9,402 nt of DNA, taken from an uncultured Candidatus Melainabacteria bacterium (GTDB lineage: Bacteria > Cyanobacteriota > Vampirovibrionia > Gastranaerophilales > Gastranaerophilaceae). The position numbers and the translations under genes were made by a program. Under the pieces are notes generated by a model that was not told the DNA's origin, searched no databases, and worked only from the letters and a program-made list of their open reading frames with translations. This document shows positions 1-6,520 of the stretch, one piece after another. Position 1 is the stretch's first letter. Each line of letters starts with the position of its first letter. The stretch covers positions 1 to 9,402 of the forward strand of contig CAKURN010000042.1 of the NCBI GenBank assembly GCA_934675695.1, given 5' to 3'.

Positions 1-324
1 AGTTGCATCTGAAGTTTGTTCTACTTTTCTGCAGTCAGATTTTTTGACTGATACAATATCAGAAAAAGTCTTGCAAAAATATGTTGCATCAACATCGCTT
101 CCATCTGGTTTTGTTCCTAAATCTCCATTTAGATAGTATTTATCCGAATTTGTCATAGTAGAAATGACATTATATAATGTTTCGTTTGCTTTTTTAAATT
201 TCATTACATTTTCATCAGGTTTAGAATTAACCGCAACAGGAATAATAACCGCTGTGATTATTCCAATTACAGTTAGAGTTATCATAACTTCTGCTAGAGT
301 GAATGCTTTTTTAGAATGCAGCAT
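1..324 (-). CDS. Type IV pilin-like protein with prepilin N-terminal cleavage/methylation motif (partial, 3' end beyond window)
   Basis: The 108 codons present encode a class III prepilin signal: a short basic leader (MLHSKKA), predicted prepilin peptidase cleavage between A7 and F8, Glu at mature position 5 (E12), and a hydrophobic helix from about residue 8 to 31 ending in IIP. The family forms pili or type II secretion pseudopili: the leader is cut and methylated by prepilin peptidase and the helix packs into the filament core. After the helix come a polar region and two cysteines (C84, C98) that could form a disulfide. The residue before the cut is Ala rather than the more common Gly, which is tolerated in related families. 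The start is fixed by ATG at 324-322 with an AAAGGA-type ribosome site 6-7 bases upstream. The gene is divergent from the XRE regulator. Such proteins often occur in many copies per genome, so a specific role (pilus, secretion or uptake) cannot be assigned. Confidence 0.85.
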   Translation of the reverse strand, partial: MLHSKKAFTLAEVMITLTVIGIITAVIIPVAVNSKPDENVMKFKKANETLYNVISTMTNSDKYYLNGDLGTKPDGSDVDATYFCKTFSDIVSVKKSDCRKVEQTSDAT

Positions 325-334
325 TTTATTTCCT

Positions 335-361
335 TTGACAGTAAATATATTACCATGTCAA
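335..361. repeat. Imperfect inverted repeat (TTGACA/TGTCAA), possible operator
   Basis: TTGACA at 335-340 is mirrored by TGTCAA at 356-361, separated by 15 bases. The inner parts (GTAA and TTAC-like) continue the symmetry imperfectly. The repeat lies between the divergent pilin-like and XRE genes, overlaps the pilin ribosome site and the start of its leader, and abuts the candidate pilin -10 box. This is a plausible site for a dimeric regulator such as the neighbouring XRE protein. The TTGACA half also looks like a -35 hexamer for rightward transcription, but the nearest good -10 (TATACT, 362-367) is 21 bases away, too far for a standard promoter. Confidence 0.35.
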
Positions 362-388
362 TATACTATACTTCTAAAAAATATACAA
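360..388 (-). promoter_or_regulatory. Possible sigma70-type promoter of the pilin-like gene
   Basis: Read on the minus strand, a TATATT -10 box (365-360) lies 17 bases downstream of a weak TTGTAT -35 box (388-383). A transcript would start near 353 and leave a leader of about 29 bases before the pilin ATG, enough for its ribosome site. The -10 match is good, but the -35 match is only the TTG half. The region is so A/T-rich that chance matches are expected, so this is a candidate only. Confidence 0.3.
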
Positions 389-429
389 TCGTCTGTTAAA
401 TTTAACTAATCGTACTTTAAAATATTTTT

Positions 430-663
430 ATGGATAATTCAAAATTAATAAAAATTATTGCCGACAATATCAGATTTGAACGTTTTAAAAACAATTACAC
501 ACAAGAATACTTAGCAGAAAAAGCAGGAATAACGCAAAAATACCTTAGCCTCATCGAATCCGCAAAAGTCAACCCGAGCGTCGGTATTGTTTTTAATATC
601 GGAAAAGCTCTCGATATGGATATGAATAGTATTTGCAAAGACAACGATTTGAATTTAAAATAA
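430..663 (+). CDS. Small XRE-family (Cro/CI-type) helix-turn-helix transcriptional regulator
   Basis: The 77-residue protein is almost entirely one HTH_3/XRE domain: an N-terminal helix (about residues 5-18), the recognition unit YTQEYLAEKAGITQKYLSLIE (23-43), then the family hallmark IESAKVNPSV (42-51) and two closing helices to about residue 69. There is no effector, peptidase or dimerisation domain, so it is a minimal DNA-binding protein like Cro or SinR-type regulators. An in-frame stop at 418-420 and the absence of other early ATGs fix the start at 430. No Shine-Dalgarno sequence precedes it; a TAAAAT box at 418-423 would place a transcript start almost on the ATG, so leaderless translation is possible. 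Its stop is six bases before an ATG at the head of hydE, suggesting cotranscription. The targets may be its own promoter, the divergent pilin gene or the hydrogenase genes, but none is shown. No toxin partner is next to it. Confidence 0.88.
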   Translation: MDNSKLIKIIADNIRFERFKNNYTQEYLAEKAGITQKYLSLIESAKVNPSVGIVFNIGKALDMDMNSICKDNDLNLK

Positions 664-677
664 TATTATATGAATAA

Positions 678-746
678 AGAAAGGCAGCTCCTATTTTAAA
701 AGAAGAATTAATAGAAATCTTATCTGACGAAACAAAAGACGAGTGG
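678..746 (+). other. In-frame upstream extension of hydE lacking a canonical start codon
   Basis: The hydE frame is open from the stop at 675-677 onward. Its residues just before the TTG at 747 (ILKEELIEILS, then DETKDEW) look like the N-terminal helices of HydE, which normally precede the (L)FKYAD-like segment. These 23 codons contain no ATG, GTG or TTG. Two explanations fit. First, an AUU start at 693, eight bases after a good GAAAGG ribosome site (679-684). Second, a one-base loss after an ATG at 670, whose own frame ends after nine codons at 697-699. Restoring one A in the AAAGG run joins that ATG to the hydE frame and gives a protein of about 335 residues. Confidence 0.7.
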
Positions 747-1676
747 TTGTTTAAATACGCAGACAAAGTAAGAAAAGACCATGTAGGTGATGAAGTCCAT
801 TTGAGGGGATTAATCGAGTTTTCTAATATTTGCAAAAGACAATGCAAATACTGCGGACTTCGTTCAGAAAACCAAAATATTGAACGATACAGGATAATGA
901 AGAATGAAATTCTTTTTTTCGCAAAAGATGCTCATAGAATGGGCTACAGAACTGTTGTTTTACAAAGCGGCGAAGATGACTATTACAACATTGATAGAAT
1001 GTGCGAAATTATAAAAGAAATAAAAAACTTAGATATTGCTCTAACTTTGAGTATCGGTGAAAAAAGTTATGACGAATACAAAGAATATAAAAAAGCAGGC
1101 GTTGACAGATATCTATTGAGAATAGAAACAACTGATGAAAAATTGTACTCTGATTTACACCCAAATATGTCATTAGACCATAGAAAACAATGTCTGTATG
1201 ATTTAAAGAAACTGGGCTTTGAAACAGGAACAGGAATTATAGTTGGTTTACCGGGTCAAACAATCGAATCAATCGCTAATGATATTTTGTTTTTTAAAGA
1301 AATGGATGCCGATATGGTAGGAATAGGACCTTTTATTTGTCACCCTGATACGCCACTAAAATACGCTCATAACGGCACTTTTAACCTTGCACTAAAAACA
1401 ATGGCTCTAACAAGACTGGTATTACCTAATATCAATATTCCTGCAACAACTGCAATGGAAACAATAAATCCAAATGGAAGAATAGTAGCCTTAAACAGTG
1501 GTGCTAATGTCATTATGCCCAATGTCACAAGAAGTGAATATAGAAAAAAATACCAAATTTACCCAAATAAAATATGCATAAATGAAGACGGAAACAAATG
1601 CACACAATGTATTAAAGGCAAAATAAAATCAATAAATAGAGAAGTTTCTATTGATTACGGTTCTAGAAAAAAATAA
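747..1676 (+). CDS. hydE: [FeFe] hydrogenase H-cluster radical SAM maturase HydE
   Basis: HydE is a cytoplasmic radical S-adenosylmethionine enzyme that helps build the dithiomethylamine-bridged diiron subcluster of [FeFe] hydrogenase, acting with HydG and HydF. Numbering from the TTG at 747, the radical-SAM cysteines are C29, C33 and C36 in CKRQCKYCGLR, preceded by the HydE-typical GDEVHLRGLIEFSN. Further family blocks are VVLQSGED (about 70-77), DRYLLRIET, GIIVGLPGQTI, DMVGIGPFICHPDTPL, NIPATTAMETINPNGR and GANVIMPNVT. The C-terminal C277-x7-C285-x2-C288 matches the auxiliary cluster site found in many HydE proteins, which separates it from BioB and PylB. TTG 747 is the first canonical start in frame but has no ribosome site and would cut off about 25 family-like residues, so the true product probably starts upstream. 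The hydrogenase gene follows after 58 bases. The function is well supported; the 5' end is not. Confidence 0.93.
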   Translation: MFKYADKVRKDHVGDEVHLRGLIEFSNICKRQCKYCGLRSENQNIERYRIMKNEILFFAKDAHRMGYRTVVLQSGEDDYYNIDRMCEIIKEIKNLDIALTLSIGEKSYDEYKEYKKAGVDRYLLRIETTDEKLYSDLHPNMSLDHRKQCLYDLKKLGFETGTGIIVGLPGQTIESIANDILFFKEMDADMVGIGPFICHPDTPLKYAHNGTFNLALKTMALTRLVLPNINIPATTAMETINPNGRIVALNSGANVIMPNVTRSEYRKKYQIYPNKICINEDGNKCTQCIKGKIKSINREVSIDYGSRKK

Positions 1677-1723
1677 AAAATTATTTTTATGGTAGGATTT
1701 TTATGTGTATGAAATTTTTTAAA

Positions 1724-1729
1724 AAGGGG
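1724..1729 (+). promoter_or_regulatory. Strong Shine-Dalgarno site of the hydrogenase gene
   Basis: AAGGGG lies five bases before the ATG at 1735 and supports that start. It is the best ribosome site on the plus strand of the window, in contrast to the absent or awkward sites of the XRE gene and hydE. No convincing separate promoter or terminator is visible in the 58-base gap after hydE, so the two genes are probably cotranscribed. Confidence 0.7.
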
Positions 1730-1734
1730 TAAAA

Positions 1735-3195
1735 ATGAATAATAACGCTCAATCAATTCATATAAAAAAAGAAGCTATGGCAAAATTGATAGAAGCATTT
1801 TTGTCTGGTGATTTTGAAGAAAATACAAGACTAATACCTTATGATATGCGTCCTGTTGGAGCAGAAGTACCATACAGATGCTGCATTTACAAAGAAAGAG
1901 CAATCATAAAAAACAGAATTATGGCAGATTTGGGCTTTCCTTTAGAAAATGTTGACGAAAGAAATTCTCTATCAACTTATGCAAAAATGGCACTAGATAG
2001 AGAAAATATAAATGACAAAAACCTCACAGTGCTTCAATCTGCTTGTAAAGGCTGCAAAACAAACAGAATTTATGTAACAGATTTGTGTCAAGGTTGCGTT
2101 GCAAGACCTTGTCAATCTGCTTGTAAATTGGGTGCAATATCAATAAAAGACGGGCATTCTGTGATTGATGATGAAAAATGCAAAAAATGTCAAATGTGCG
2201 TAAAAGCTTGTCCGTATAATGCGATTGTAAAAGTTTCCGTACCTTGCGAAGATTCTTGCCCTGTTGGTGCAATTCACAAAGACCAAACGGGTTTTGCTTC
2301 TATTGATTTTGAAAAATGTATAAGCTGCGGAAAATGTATCAGTTCTTGTCCTTTTGGTGCAGTTCACGAAAAAAGCCAAATCATTGATATTTTAAAAGCA
2401 ATAAAAAATGGAAAAAAAGTTGTAGGACTGGTTGCTCCGGCTATAATGGGACAATTCAGAGGAAATGCTTATCAATTAAAAACAGCAATGCTAAAAGCAG
2501 GATTCTCTGATGTTTTTGAAGTTGCAAAAGGTGCAGACATCACAACAAAATCAGAAGCAAAAGAATTTATAGAAAGAATGGAAAAAGGTGATAGCTTCAT
2601 GACAACATCTTGTTGTGCGGGCTACAATCAACTAATCAAAAAACACTTAAACGAAATAAAACCTTACGTTTCAGACACAAAAACTCCACTTTATTATACA
2701 GCTGAATTTGTGAAAAAAATCAACCCTGAATATATTACTGTATTTATCAGCCCTTGTGTTGCAAAACGTGCAGAAGGTTTTGAAGACGACAATGTTAATT
2801 TTGTAATGAGTGCAGAAGAACTGGGTGCTTTGTTTATGGCACACAAAATCGAAGTTTCAGAATGCGAAGAAACAAAATTCGATTCTGAATCATCAAAACA
2901 AGCAAGAAACTTTGGCGTTACAGGTGGCGTTGCAGGTGCTGTGAAAGCTGCACTAAAAAATGACGAAGCTGTAAAATCTCTTGTAATAGATGGTTTAAAT
3001 AAAGACTCTATCAAACAACTCAAAAAATTTGCAACATCAGGAACTTGTGAAGGCGGTTGTAATATGATAGAAGTTATGTGTTGCGAAGGTGGCTGTGTTG
3101 CAGGAAATTCAACAATAAACAACACAAGAACAGCACAAAAACTAATAAAAGAACTTCTTGACAATAGTGAAGACATCTCAAAAGATGTTGAATAA
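1735..3195 (+). CDS. [FeFe] hydrogenase, group B (B1/B3-like), iron-sulfur rich
   Basis: The family catalyses reversible H2 formation or oxidation at the H-cluster in the cytoplasm of anaerobes; group B members are poorly characterised. The 486 residues contain an N-terminal segment with R48-C49-C50-IYKERAIIKNR typical of this group; a cysteine-rich stretch (C104, C107, C118, C121, C126, C130); two ferredoxin motifs CX2CX2CX3C (C149-C159 and C195-C205) with an extra C171/C175 pair between them; and the catalytic domain from about 215. H-cluster loops are L1 TTSCCAGY (C293, C294), L2 SPCVAK (C341) and L3 EVMCCEGGC (C450, C454), so the four cluster ligands and the proton-relay Cys are kept. L1 has Ala for the usual Pro and L2 has Ser for the usual Met, as expected outside group A. 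No signal peptide is seen. The gene lies directly after hydE, and no NAD- or ferredoxin-linked partner subunit is nearby, so its electron partner is probably a soluble ferredoxin (inference). A sensory rather than catalytic role cannot be excluded. Confidence 0.93.
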   Translation: MNNNAQSIHIKKEAMAKLIEAFLSGDFEENTRLIPYDMRPVGAEVPYRCCIYKERAIIKNRIMADLGFPLENVDERNSLSTYAKMALDRENINDKNLTVLQSACKGCKTNRIYVTDLCQGCVARPCQSACKLGAISIKDGHSVIDDEKCKKCQMCVKACPYNAIVKVSVPCEDSCPVGAIHKDQTGFASIDFEKCISCGKCISSCPFGAVHEKSQIIDILKAIKNGKKVVGLVAPAIMGQFRGNAYQLKTAMLKAGFSDVFEVAKGADITTKSEAKEFIERMEKGDSFMTTSCCAGYNQLIKKHLNEIKPYVSDTKTPLYYTAEFVKKINPEYITVFISPCVAKRAEGFEDDNVNFVMSAEELGALFMAHKIEVSECEETKFDSESSKQARNFGVTGGVAGAVKAALKNDEAVKSLVIDGLNKDSIKQLKKFATSGTCEGGCNMIEVMCCEGGCVAGNSTINNTRTAQKLIKELLDNSEDISKDVE

Positions 3196-3223
3196 AAAAA
3201 TAAAATAAAAAATATTTAAAAAA

Positions 3224-3258
3224 TTAAAAGGCATAAAAATTAATTTTATGCCTTTTAA
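3224..3258. terminator. Bidirectional intrinsic terminator between hydrogenase gene and carB
   Basis: A perfect 15-base-pair inverted repeat (3224-3238 with 3244-3258) encloses a five-base loop (ATTAA). The core is AAAAGGCATAAAA paired with TTTTATGCCTTTT. It sits 28 bases after the hydrogenase stop and 13 bases after the carB stop (minus strand), exactly between convergent genes. In the minus direction the stem is followed by a long T-rich run, which makes it strong for carB; in the plus direction the T tract is mainly the TTTT within the arm, so termination may be weaker. The stem has few G/C pairs, as in other AT-rich genomes. Confidence 0.85.
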
Positions 3259-3271
3259 AATTCAATTATGT

Positions 3272-6200
3272 TTATTTAGACAAATTAAAAATATCGAAAA
3301 AGTTTCTTTTTCTATAATTTGTTATTGTGTCATAAGTCAAAATTGTGTTTTTATCAAACATTTTGTATGCAACAAGGAAAGCACTCGCTGTATCAATAGA
3401 GGTAAAACTGGGAACACAGTACATTTGAGCTATTGTTCGTATTTGAAAACCTGCATTTTGAGAATTTTTTCCTGTCGTCGGTGTATTGATAATAAAGCTC
3501 AAACGTCCGTCTTTCATGCGTTTTTGGAGTTTATCTATCATAAATTTTTGAATCATTTTAGATGGAACACCGTTTTGTTCCAAAAACTTATGTGTTCCCC
3601 AAGTCGCCATTATAAAGAAACCTTGTTTAAAGAGTCTTTTTACCATAGGGAGGGCTGATTTTTTGCAATGGTCATTTAAAGAAACCAAAACTCTTTGTTT
3701 TGCTTTGCTAAATTTGAAACCGCCTGCTAAAAACGCTTTATAGAGTGCTTTTTTGTATGTTGTGTCAATCCCTAAAACTTCGCCTGTAGATTTCATTTCC
3801 GGAGCTAACGCAGGATCAATTCTGTTTAATTTTTGCCAAGAAAATACAGGCATTTTTACGCAAACAAGGTTTGATTTTCTATACAAACCGACTCCAAAAC
3901 CTGCTCTTTTTACCGATTTTCCAAGTATCGCACTAACTGCAATATTTACCATCGGAATACCGGTAACTTTACTCATAATAGGTACTGTTCTTGAGGCTCT
4001 GGGGTTTACTTCTATTACATAGACTTTGTCATCTTTTATAATAAATTGTATGTTCAAAAGCCCTTTGATATTTAATTTTCTTGCAATTTTTGTTGTATAT
4101 TTAACAAGAATTTTTTCATTTTTTTTAGAAATATTTTGAGAAGGATAAATAGACATAGAATCGCCACTATGTACGCCGGCTTTTTCTATGTGTTCACAAA
4201 TCCCCGGAATCAAAACATCTCTACCATCAGAAATAGCATCCAGTTCGACTTCCATACCTTCTATATATTGGTCAATCAACACAGGGTGTTCGTTTGAAAA
4301 TTTGAATGCCTCTGTTATGTATGTAATCAATTCTTCATCATTGTATACAACTTGCATTCCACGTCCACCTATAACGTAACTGGGACGTACCAAAACGGGA
4401 TAGCCCAGAGTCTTTACCGTGCTGAGTGCTTCTGCTGCTGTTGTAACTGCTTGTCCTTTTGGTTGTGGAATGTTGAGTTCTTTTAATAATTTTTCAAAAA
4501 CATTTCTATCTTCTACAGCATTTATACTTTCTAAGCTTGTACCTAGAATTTTTATTCCTGCTTTATCTAGTTTTGCTGCCAAATTTATTGCTGTTTGACC
4601 GCCGAATTGAACCATTACGCCTTTTGGGTTTTCTTTTTTTACGATATTCATGATGTGTTCATCGTTCATGGGTTCAAAATACAATCTTGTTGCGACATCA
4701 AAATCAGTCGACAATGTTTCCGGATTTGAATTTATCATCACAGATTCAAAACCTCTTTTTTGAATTTCAAAAGAAGCATGACAAGAACAATAATCAAATT
4801 CTATGCCTTGCCCTATTCTGATTGGACCTGAGCCTAAAACTATAATGTTTTCTTTTGGTTTTTTGTAATTTTCAGAAAGTTTTTCTTTGTATTCAGTGAC
4901 TTCATCTTCTTCATCATAAGTAGAATAGAAATAAGGTGTCGTTGCACTAAATTCAGCAGAACAAGTGTCAACTACTCTAAAACTTGCATCAACTTTAAAA
5001 GTATCAAGAAGCTTTTGACCAACATTAGATATTTCTTGTATTTCAGAATCTAAAAAACCGTATTTTTTTGCTTCCAGGTACAATTCTTTTGAAATCTGCA
5101 AATTTGACAATTTTTTTTGAAAGTCAACAATTTCTTTTATTTTTGAAATAAACCATTTATCTATTTTTGTAATTTTACAAATTTCTTCTATAGGAATATT
5201 ATTAAATAGAGCCTGTGCTACTCTAAATATTCTCCTGTCGTCTTGGATTTCCAGTTGTTTTATTAGTTCTTCATTTGACAAGTGCTTAAATTCACGATTT
5301 AAAAGGTTCGTGTTTTTTTCTTCCAATGAAATAATGGCTTTTTTAAATGCAGAAGTAAAAGTTCTTCCAATCGCCATAATTTCGCCTGTAGCTTTCATTT
5401 TTGTGCCTAAAATTCTATCACCTGATGAAAATTTATCAAAAGGCCATTTTGGAATTTTTACTACTATATAATCAAGCGTAGGTTCAAACGCTGCTGTTGT
5501 TTCGTTTGTTATTGAATTTTTTATTTCATGGAGATTGTAGCCTAAGGCGATTTTTGTTGCTATTTTTGCAATAGGATAACCTGTTGCTTTAGACGCTAAA
5601 GCAGAAGAACGAGATACTCTGGGGTTTACTTCTATAATATAATATTGTCTTGATTTTGTATCTAGTGCAAACTGCACATTGCAGCCACCTTCGATTTTTA
5701 GTGCTTGAACAATTTTAATTGCGGAAGTTCTTAACATCTGAAATTCGTTATTTGTAAGAGTTTGACTGGGTGCAACAACAAAACTGTCACCTGTGTGAAT
5801 ACCAATCGGGTCAATGTTTTCCATATTGCAGATAATGATACAAGTATCGTTTTTATCTCTTATTACTTCGTATTCGATTTCTTTAAAACCTGCAATTGAT
5901 TTTTCAACTAAAACCTGATTTATAGGAGATTGGCTCAAACCTTGGTGAACAATTTCTTCGTATTCTTGTTCATTTTTGGCGATACCTCCGCCTGCACCTC
6001 CTAGAGTAAAAGCAGGACGAATGATTATAGGATAACCTATTTTATTTGCGAATCTTTTTGCTTCTTCAATGTTTGACACAATTTCGCTATCAGGAACAGG
6101 TTCTTTTATTTCTTGCATTAATTTTTTGAACTGTTCTCTATCTTCAGCTTTATTTATACTTTCTATACTTGTGCCTAAAATTTTTACATTAAATTTTTCA

Positions 6201-6520
6201 AGAATACCTTTTTTATCCAATTCGCACGCTAAATTAAGAGCGGTTTGTCCGCCTAATGTAGCGATAAGCCCTTGCGGACGTTCTTGTTCAATTATTTTGG
6301 ATAAACTTTCTACTGTCAATGGCTCAATATAGACTTTGTTTGCTATTTCTTCATCAGTCATTATTGTTGCAGGATTTGAATTAACGAGGACTATTTCTAT
6401 CTTTTCTTCTTTTAAGGCTCTACATGCCTGAACTCCCGCATAATCAAACTCTGCTGCTTGTCCTATTACAATAGGGCCTGAACCTATGACTAGAACTTTT
6501 TTAAGAGATTTATTTTTCAT
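3272..6520 (-). CDS. carB: Carbamoyl-phosphate synthase large subunit
   Basis: CarB makes carbamoyl phosphate from bicarbonate, two ATP and the ammonia delivered by CarA, feeding pyrimidine and arginine synthesis. Its 1082 residues match the full family length (E. coli 1073). In order: pre-ATP-grasp domain with GSGPIVIGQAAEFDYAG (13-29) and VNSNPATIMTD (46-56); first ATP-grasp domain with RPAFTLGGAGGG (168-179) and IIEVNPRVSRSSALASKATG (295-314); a helical oligomerisation region (about 400-550); the duplicated half with GSGPIRIGQGIEFDYC (563-578), RPSYVIGGRGM (712-722) and VIEVNPRASRT (835-845); and an MGS-like allosteric domain (about 935-1055) with ATWGTHKFL and INTPTTG. The ATG at 6520 follows a GAGGT ribosome site located inside the end of carA, and the genes overlap by 11 bases, suggesting translational coupling. 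The allosteric domain lacks the usual EGRP segment (see findings). It is the last gene of the operon, ending at the hairpin terminator. Confidence 0.98.
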   Translation of the reverse strand: MKNKSLKKVLVIGSGPIVIGQAAEFDYAGVQACRALKEEKIEIVLVNSNPATIMTDEEIANKVYIEPLTVESLSKIIEQERPQGLIATLGGQTALNLACELDKKGILEKFNVKILGTSIESINKAEDREQFKKLMQEIKEPVPDSEIVSNIEEAKRFANKIGYPIIIRPAFTLGGAGGGIAKNEQEYEEIVHQGLSQSPINQVLVEKSIAGFKEIEYEVIRDKNDTCIIICNMENIDPIGIHTGDSFVVAPSQTLTNNEFQMLRTSAIKIVQALKIEGGCNVQFALDTKSRQYYIIEVNPRVSRSSALASKATGYPIAKIATKIALGYNLHEIKNSITNETTAAFEPTLDYIVVKIPKWPFDKFSSGDRILGTKMKATGEIMAIGRTFTSAFKKAIISLEEKNTNLLNREFKHLSNEELIKQLEIQDDRRIFRVAQALFNNIPIEEICKITKIDKWFISKIKEIVDFQKKLSNLQISKELYLEAKKYGFLDSEIQEISNVGQKLLDTFKVDASFRVVDTCSAEFSATTPYFYSTYDEEDEVTEYKEKLSENYKKPKENIIVLGSGPIRIGQGIEFDYCSCHASFEIQKRGFESVMINSNPETLSTDFDVATRLYFEPMNDEHIMNIVKKENPKGVMVQFGGQTAINLAAKLDKAGIKILGTSLESINAVEDRNVFEKLLKELNIPQPKGQAVTTAAEALSTVKTLGYPVLVRPSYVIGGRGMQVVYNDEELITYITEAFKFSNEHPVLIDQYIEGMEVELDAISDGRDVLIPGICEHIEKAGVHSGDSMSIYPSQNISKKNEKILVKYTTKIARKLNIKGLLNIQFIIKDDKVYVIEVNPRASRTVPIMSKVTGIPMVNIAVSAILGKSVKRAGFGVGLYRKSNLVCVKMPVFSWQKLNRIDPALAPEMKSTGEVLGIDTTYKKALYKAFLAGGFKFSKAKQRVLVSLNDHCKKSALPMVKRLFKQGFFIMATWGTHKFLEQNGVPSKMIQKFMIDKLQKRMKDGRLSFIINTPTTGKNSQNAGFQIRTIAQMYCVPSFTSIDTASAFLVAYKMFDKNTILTYDTITNYRKRNFFDIFNLSK

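Noticed and set aside
335..367. Rightward sigma70 promoter with TTGACA (335-340) and TATACT (362-367)
   Set aside because: Both hexamers are good but the 21-base spacing is outside the normal 16-18 range; the TTGACA is better explained as one arm of the inverted repeat.
430..663. Antitoxin of a toxin-antitoxin pair
   Set aside because: XRE proteins of this size can be antitoxins, but no HigB, HipA, RelE-like or other toxin gene is adjacent on either side.
670..699. Nine-codon peptide (ATG 670 to stop 697-699) as a leader peptide regulating hydE
   Set aside because: There is no attenuator hairpin, amino-acid run or ribosome site; its overlap with the family-like hydE N-terminal codons makes a frameshift or alternative start the simpler explanation.
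747..1676. Biotin synthase or PylB-type radical SAM protein
   Set aside because: The GDEVHLRGLIEFSN block, the GIGPFICHPDTPL block and the C-terminal CX7CX2C are HydE features, and an [FeFe] hydrogenase gene follows directly.
2694..3176. 160-codon open frame on the minus strand opposite the hydrogenase gene
   Set aside because: It is antisense to the conserved L2-L3 catalytic region, is rich in Ser/Phe as expected for a mirror frame, and matches no recognisable domain.
3248..3658. 136-codon plus-strand frame after the hydrogenase gene
   Set aside because: It begins inside the terminator hairpin and runs antisense to the carB C-terminus, with no ribosome site or domain.
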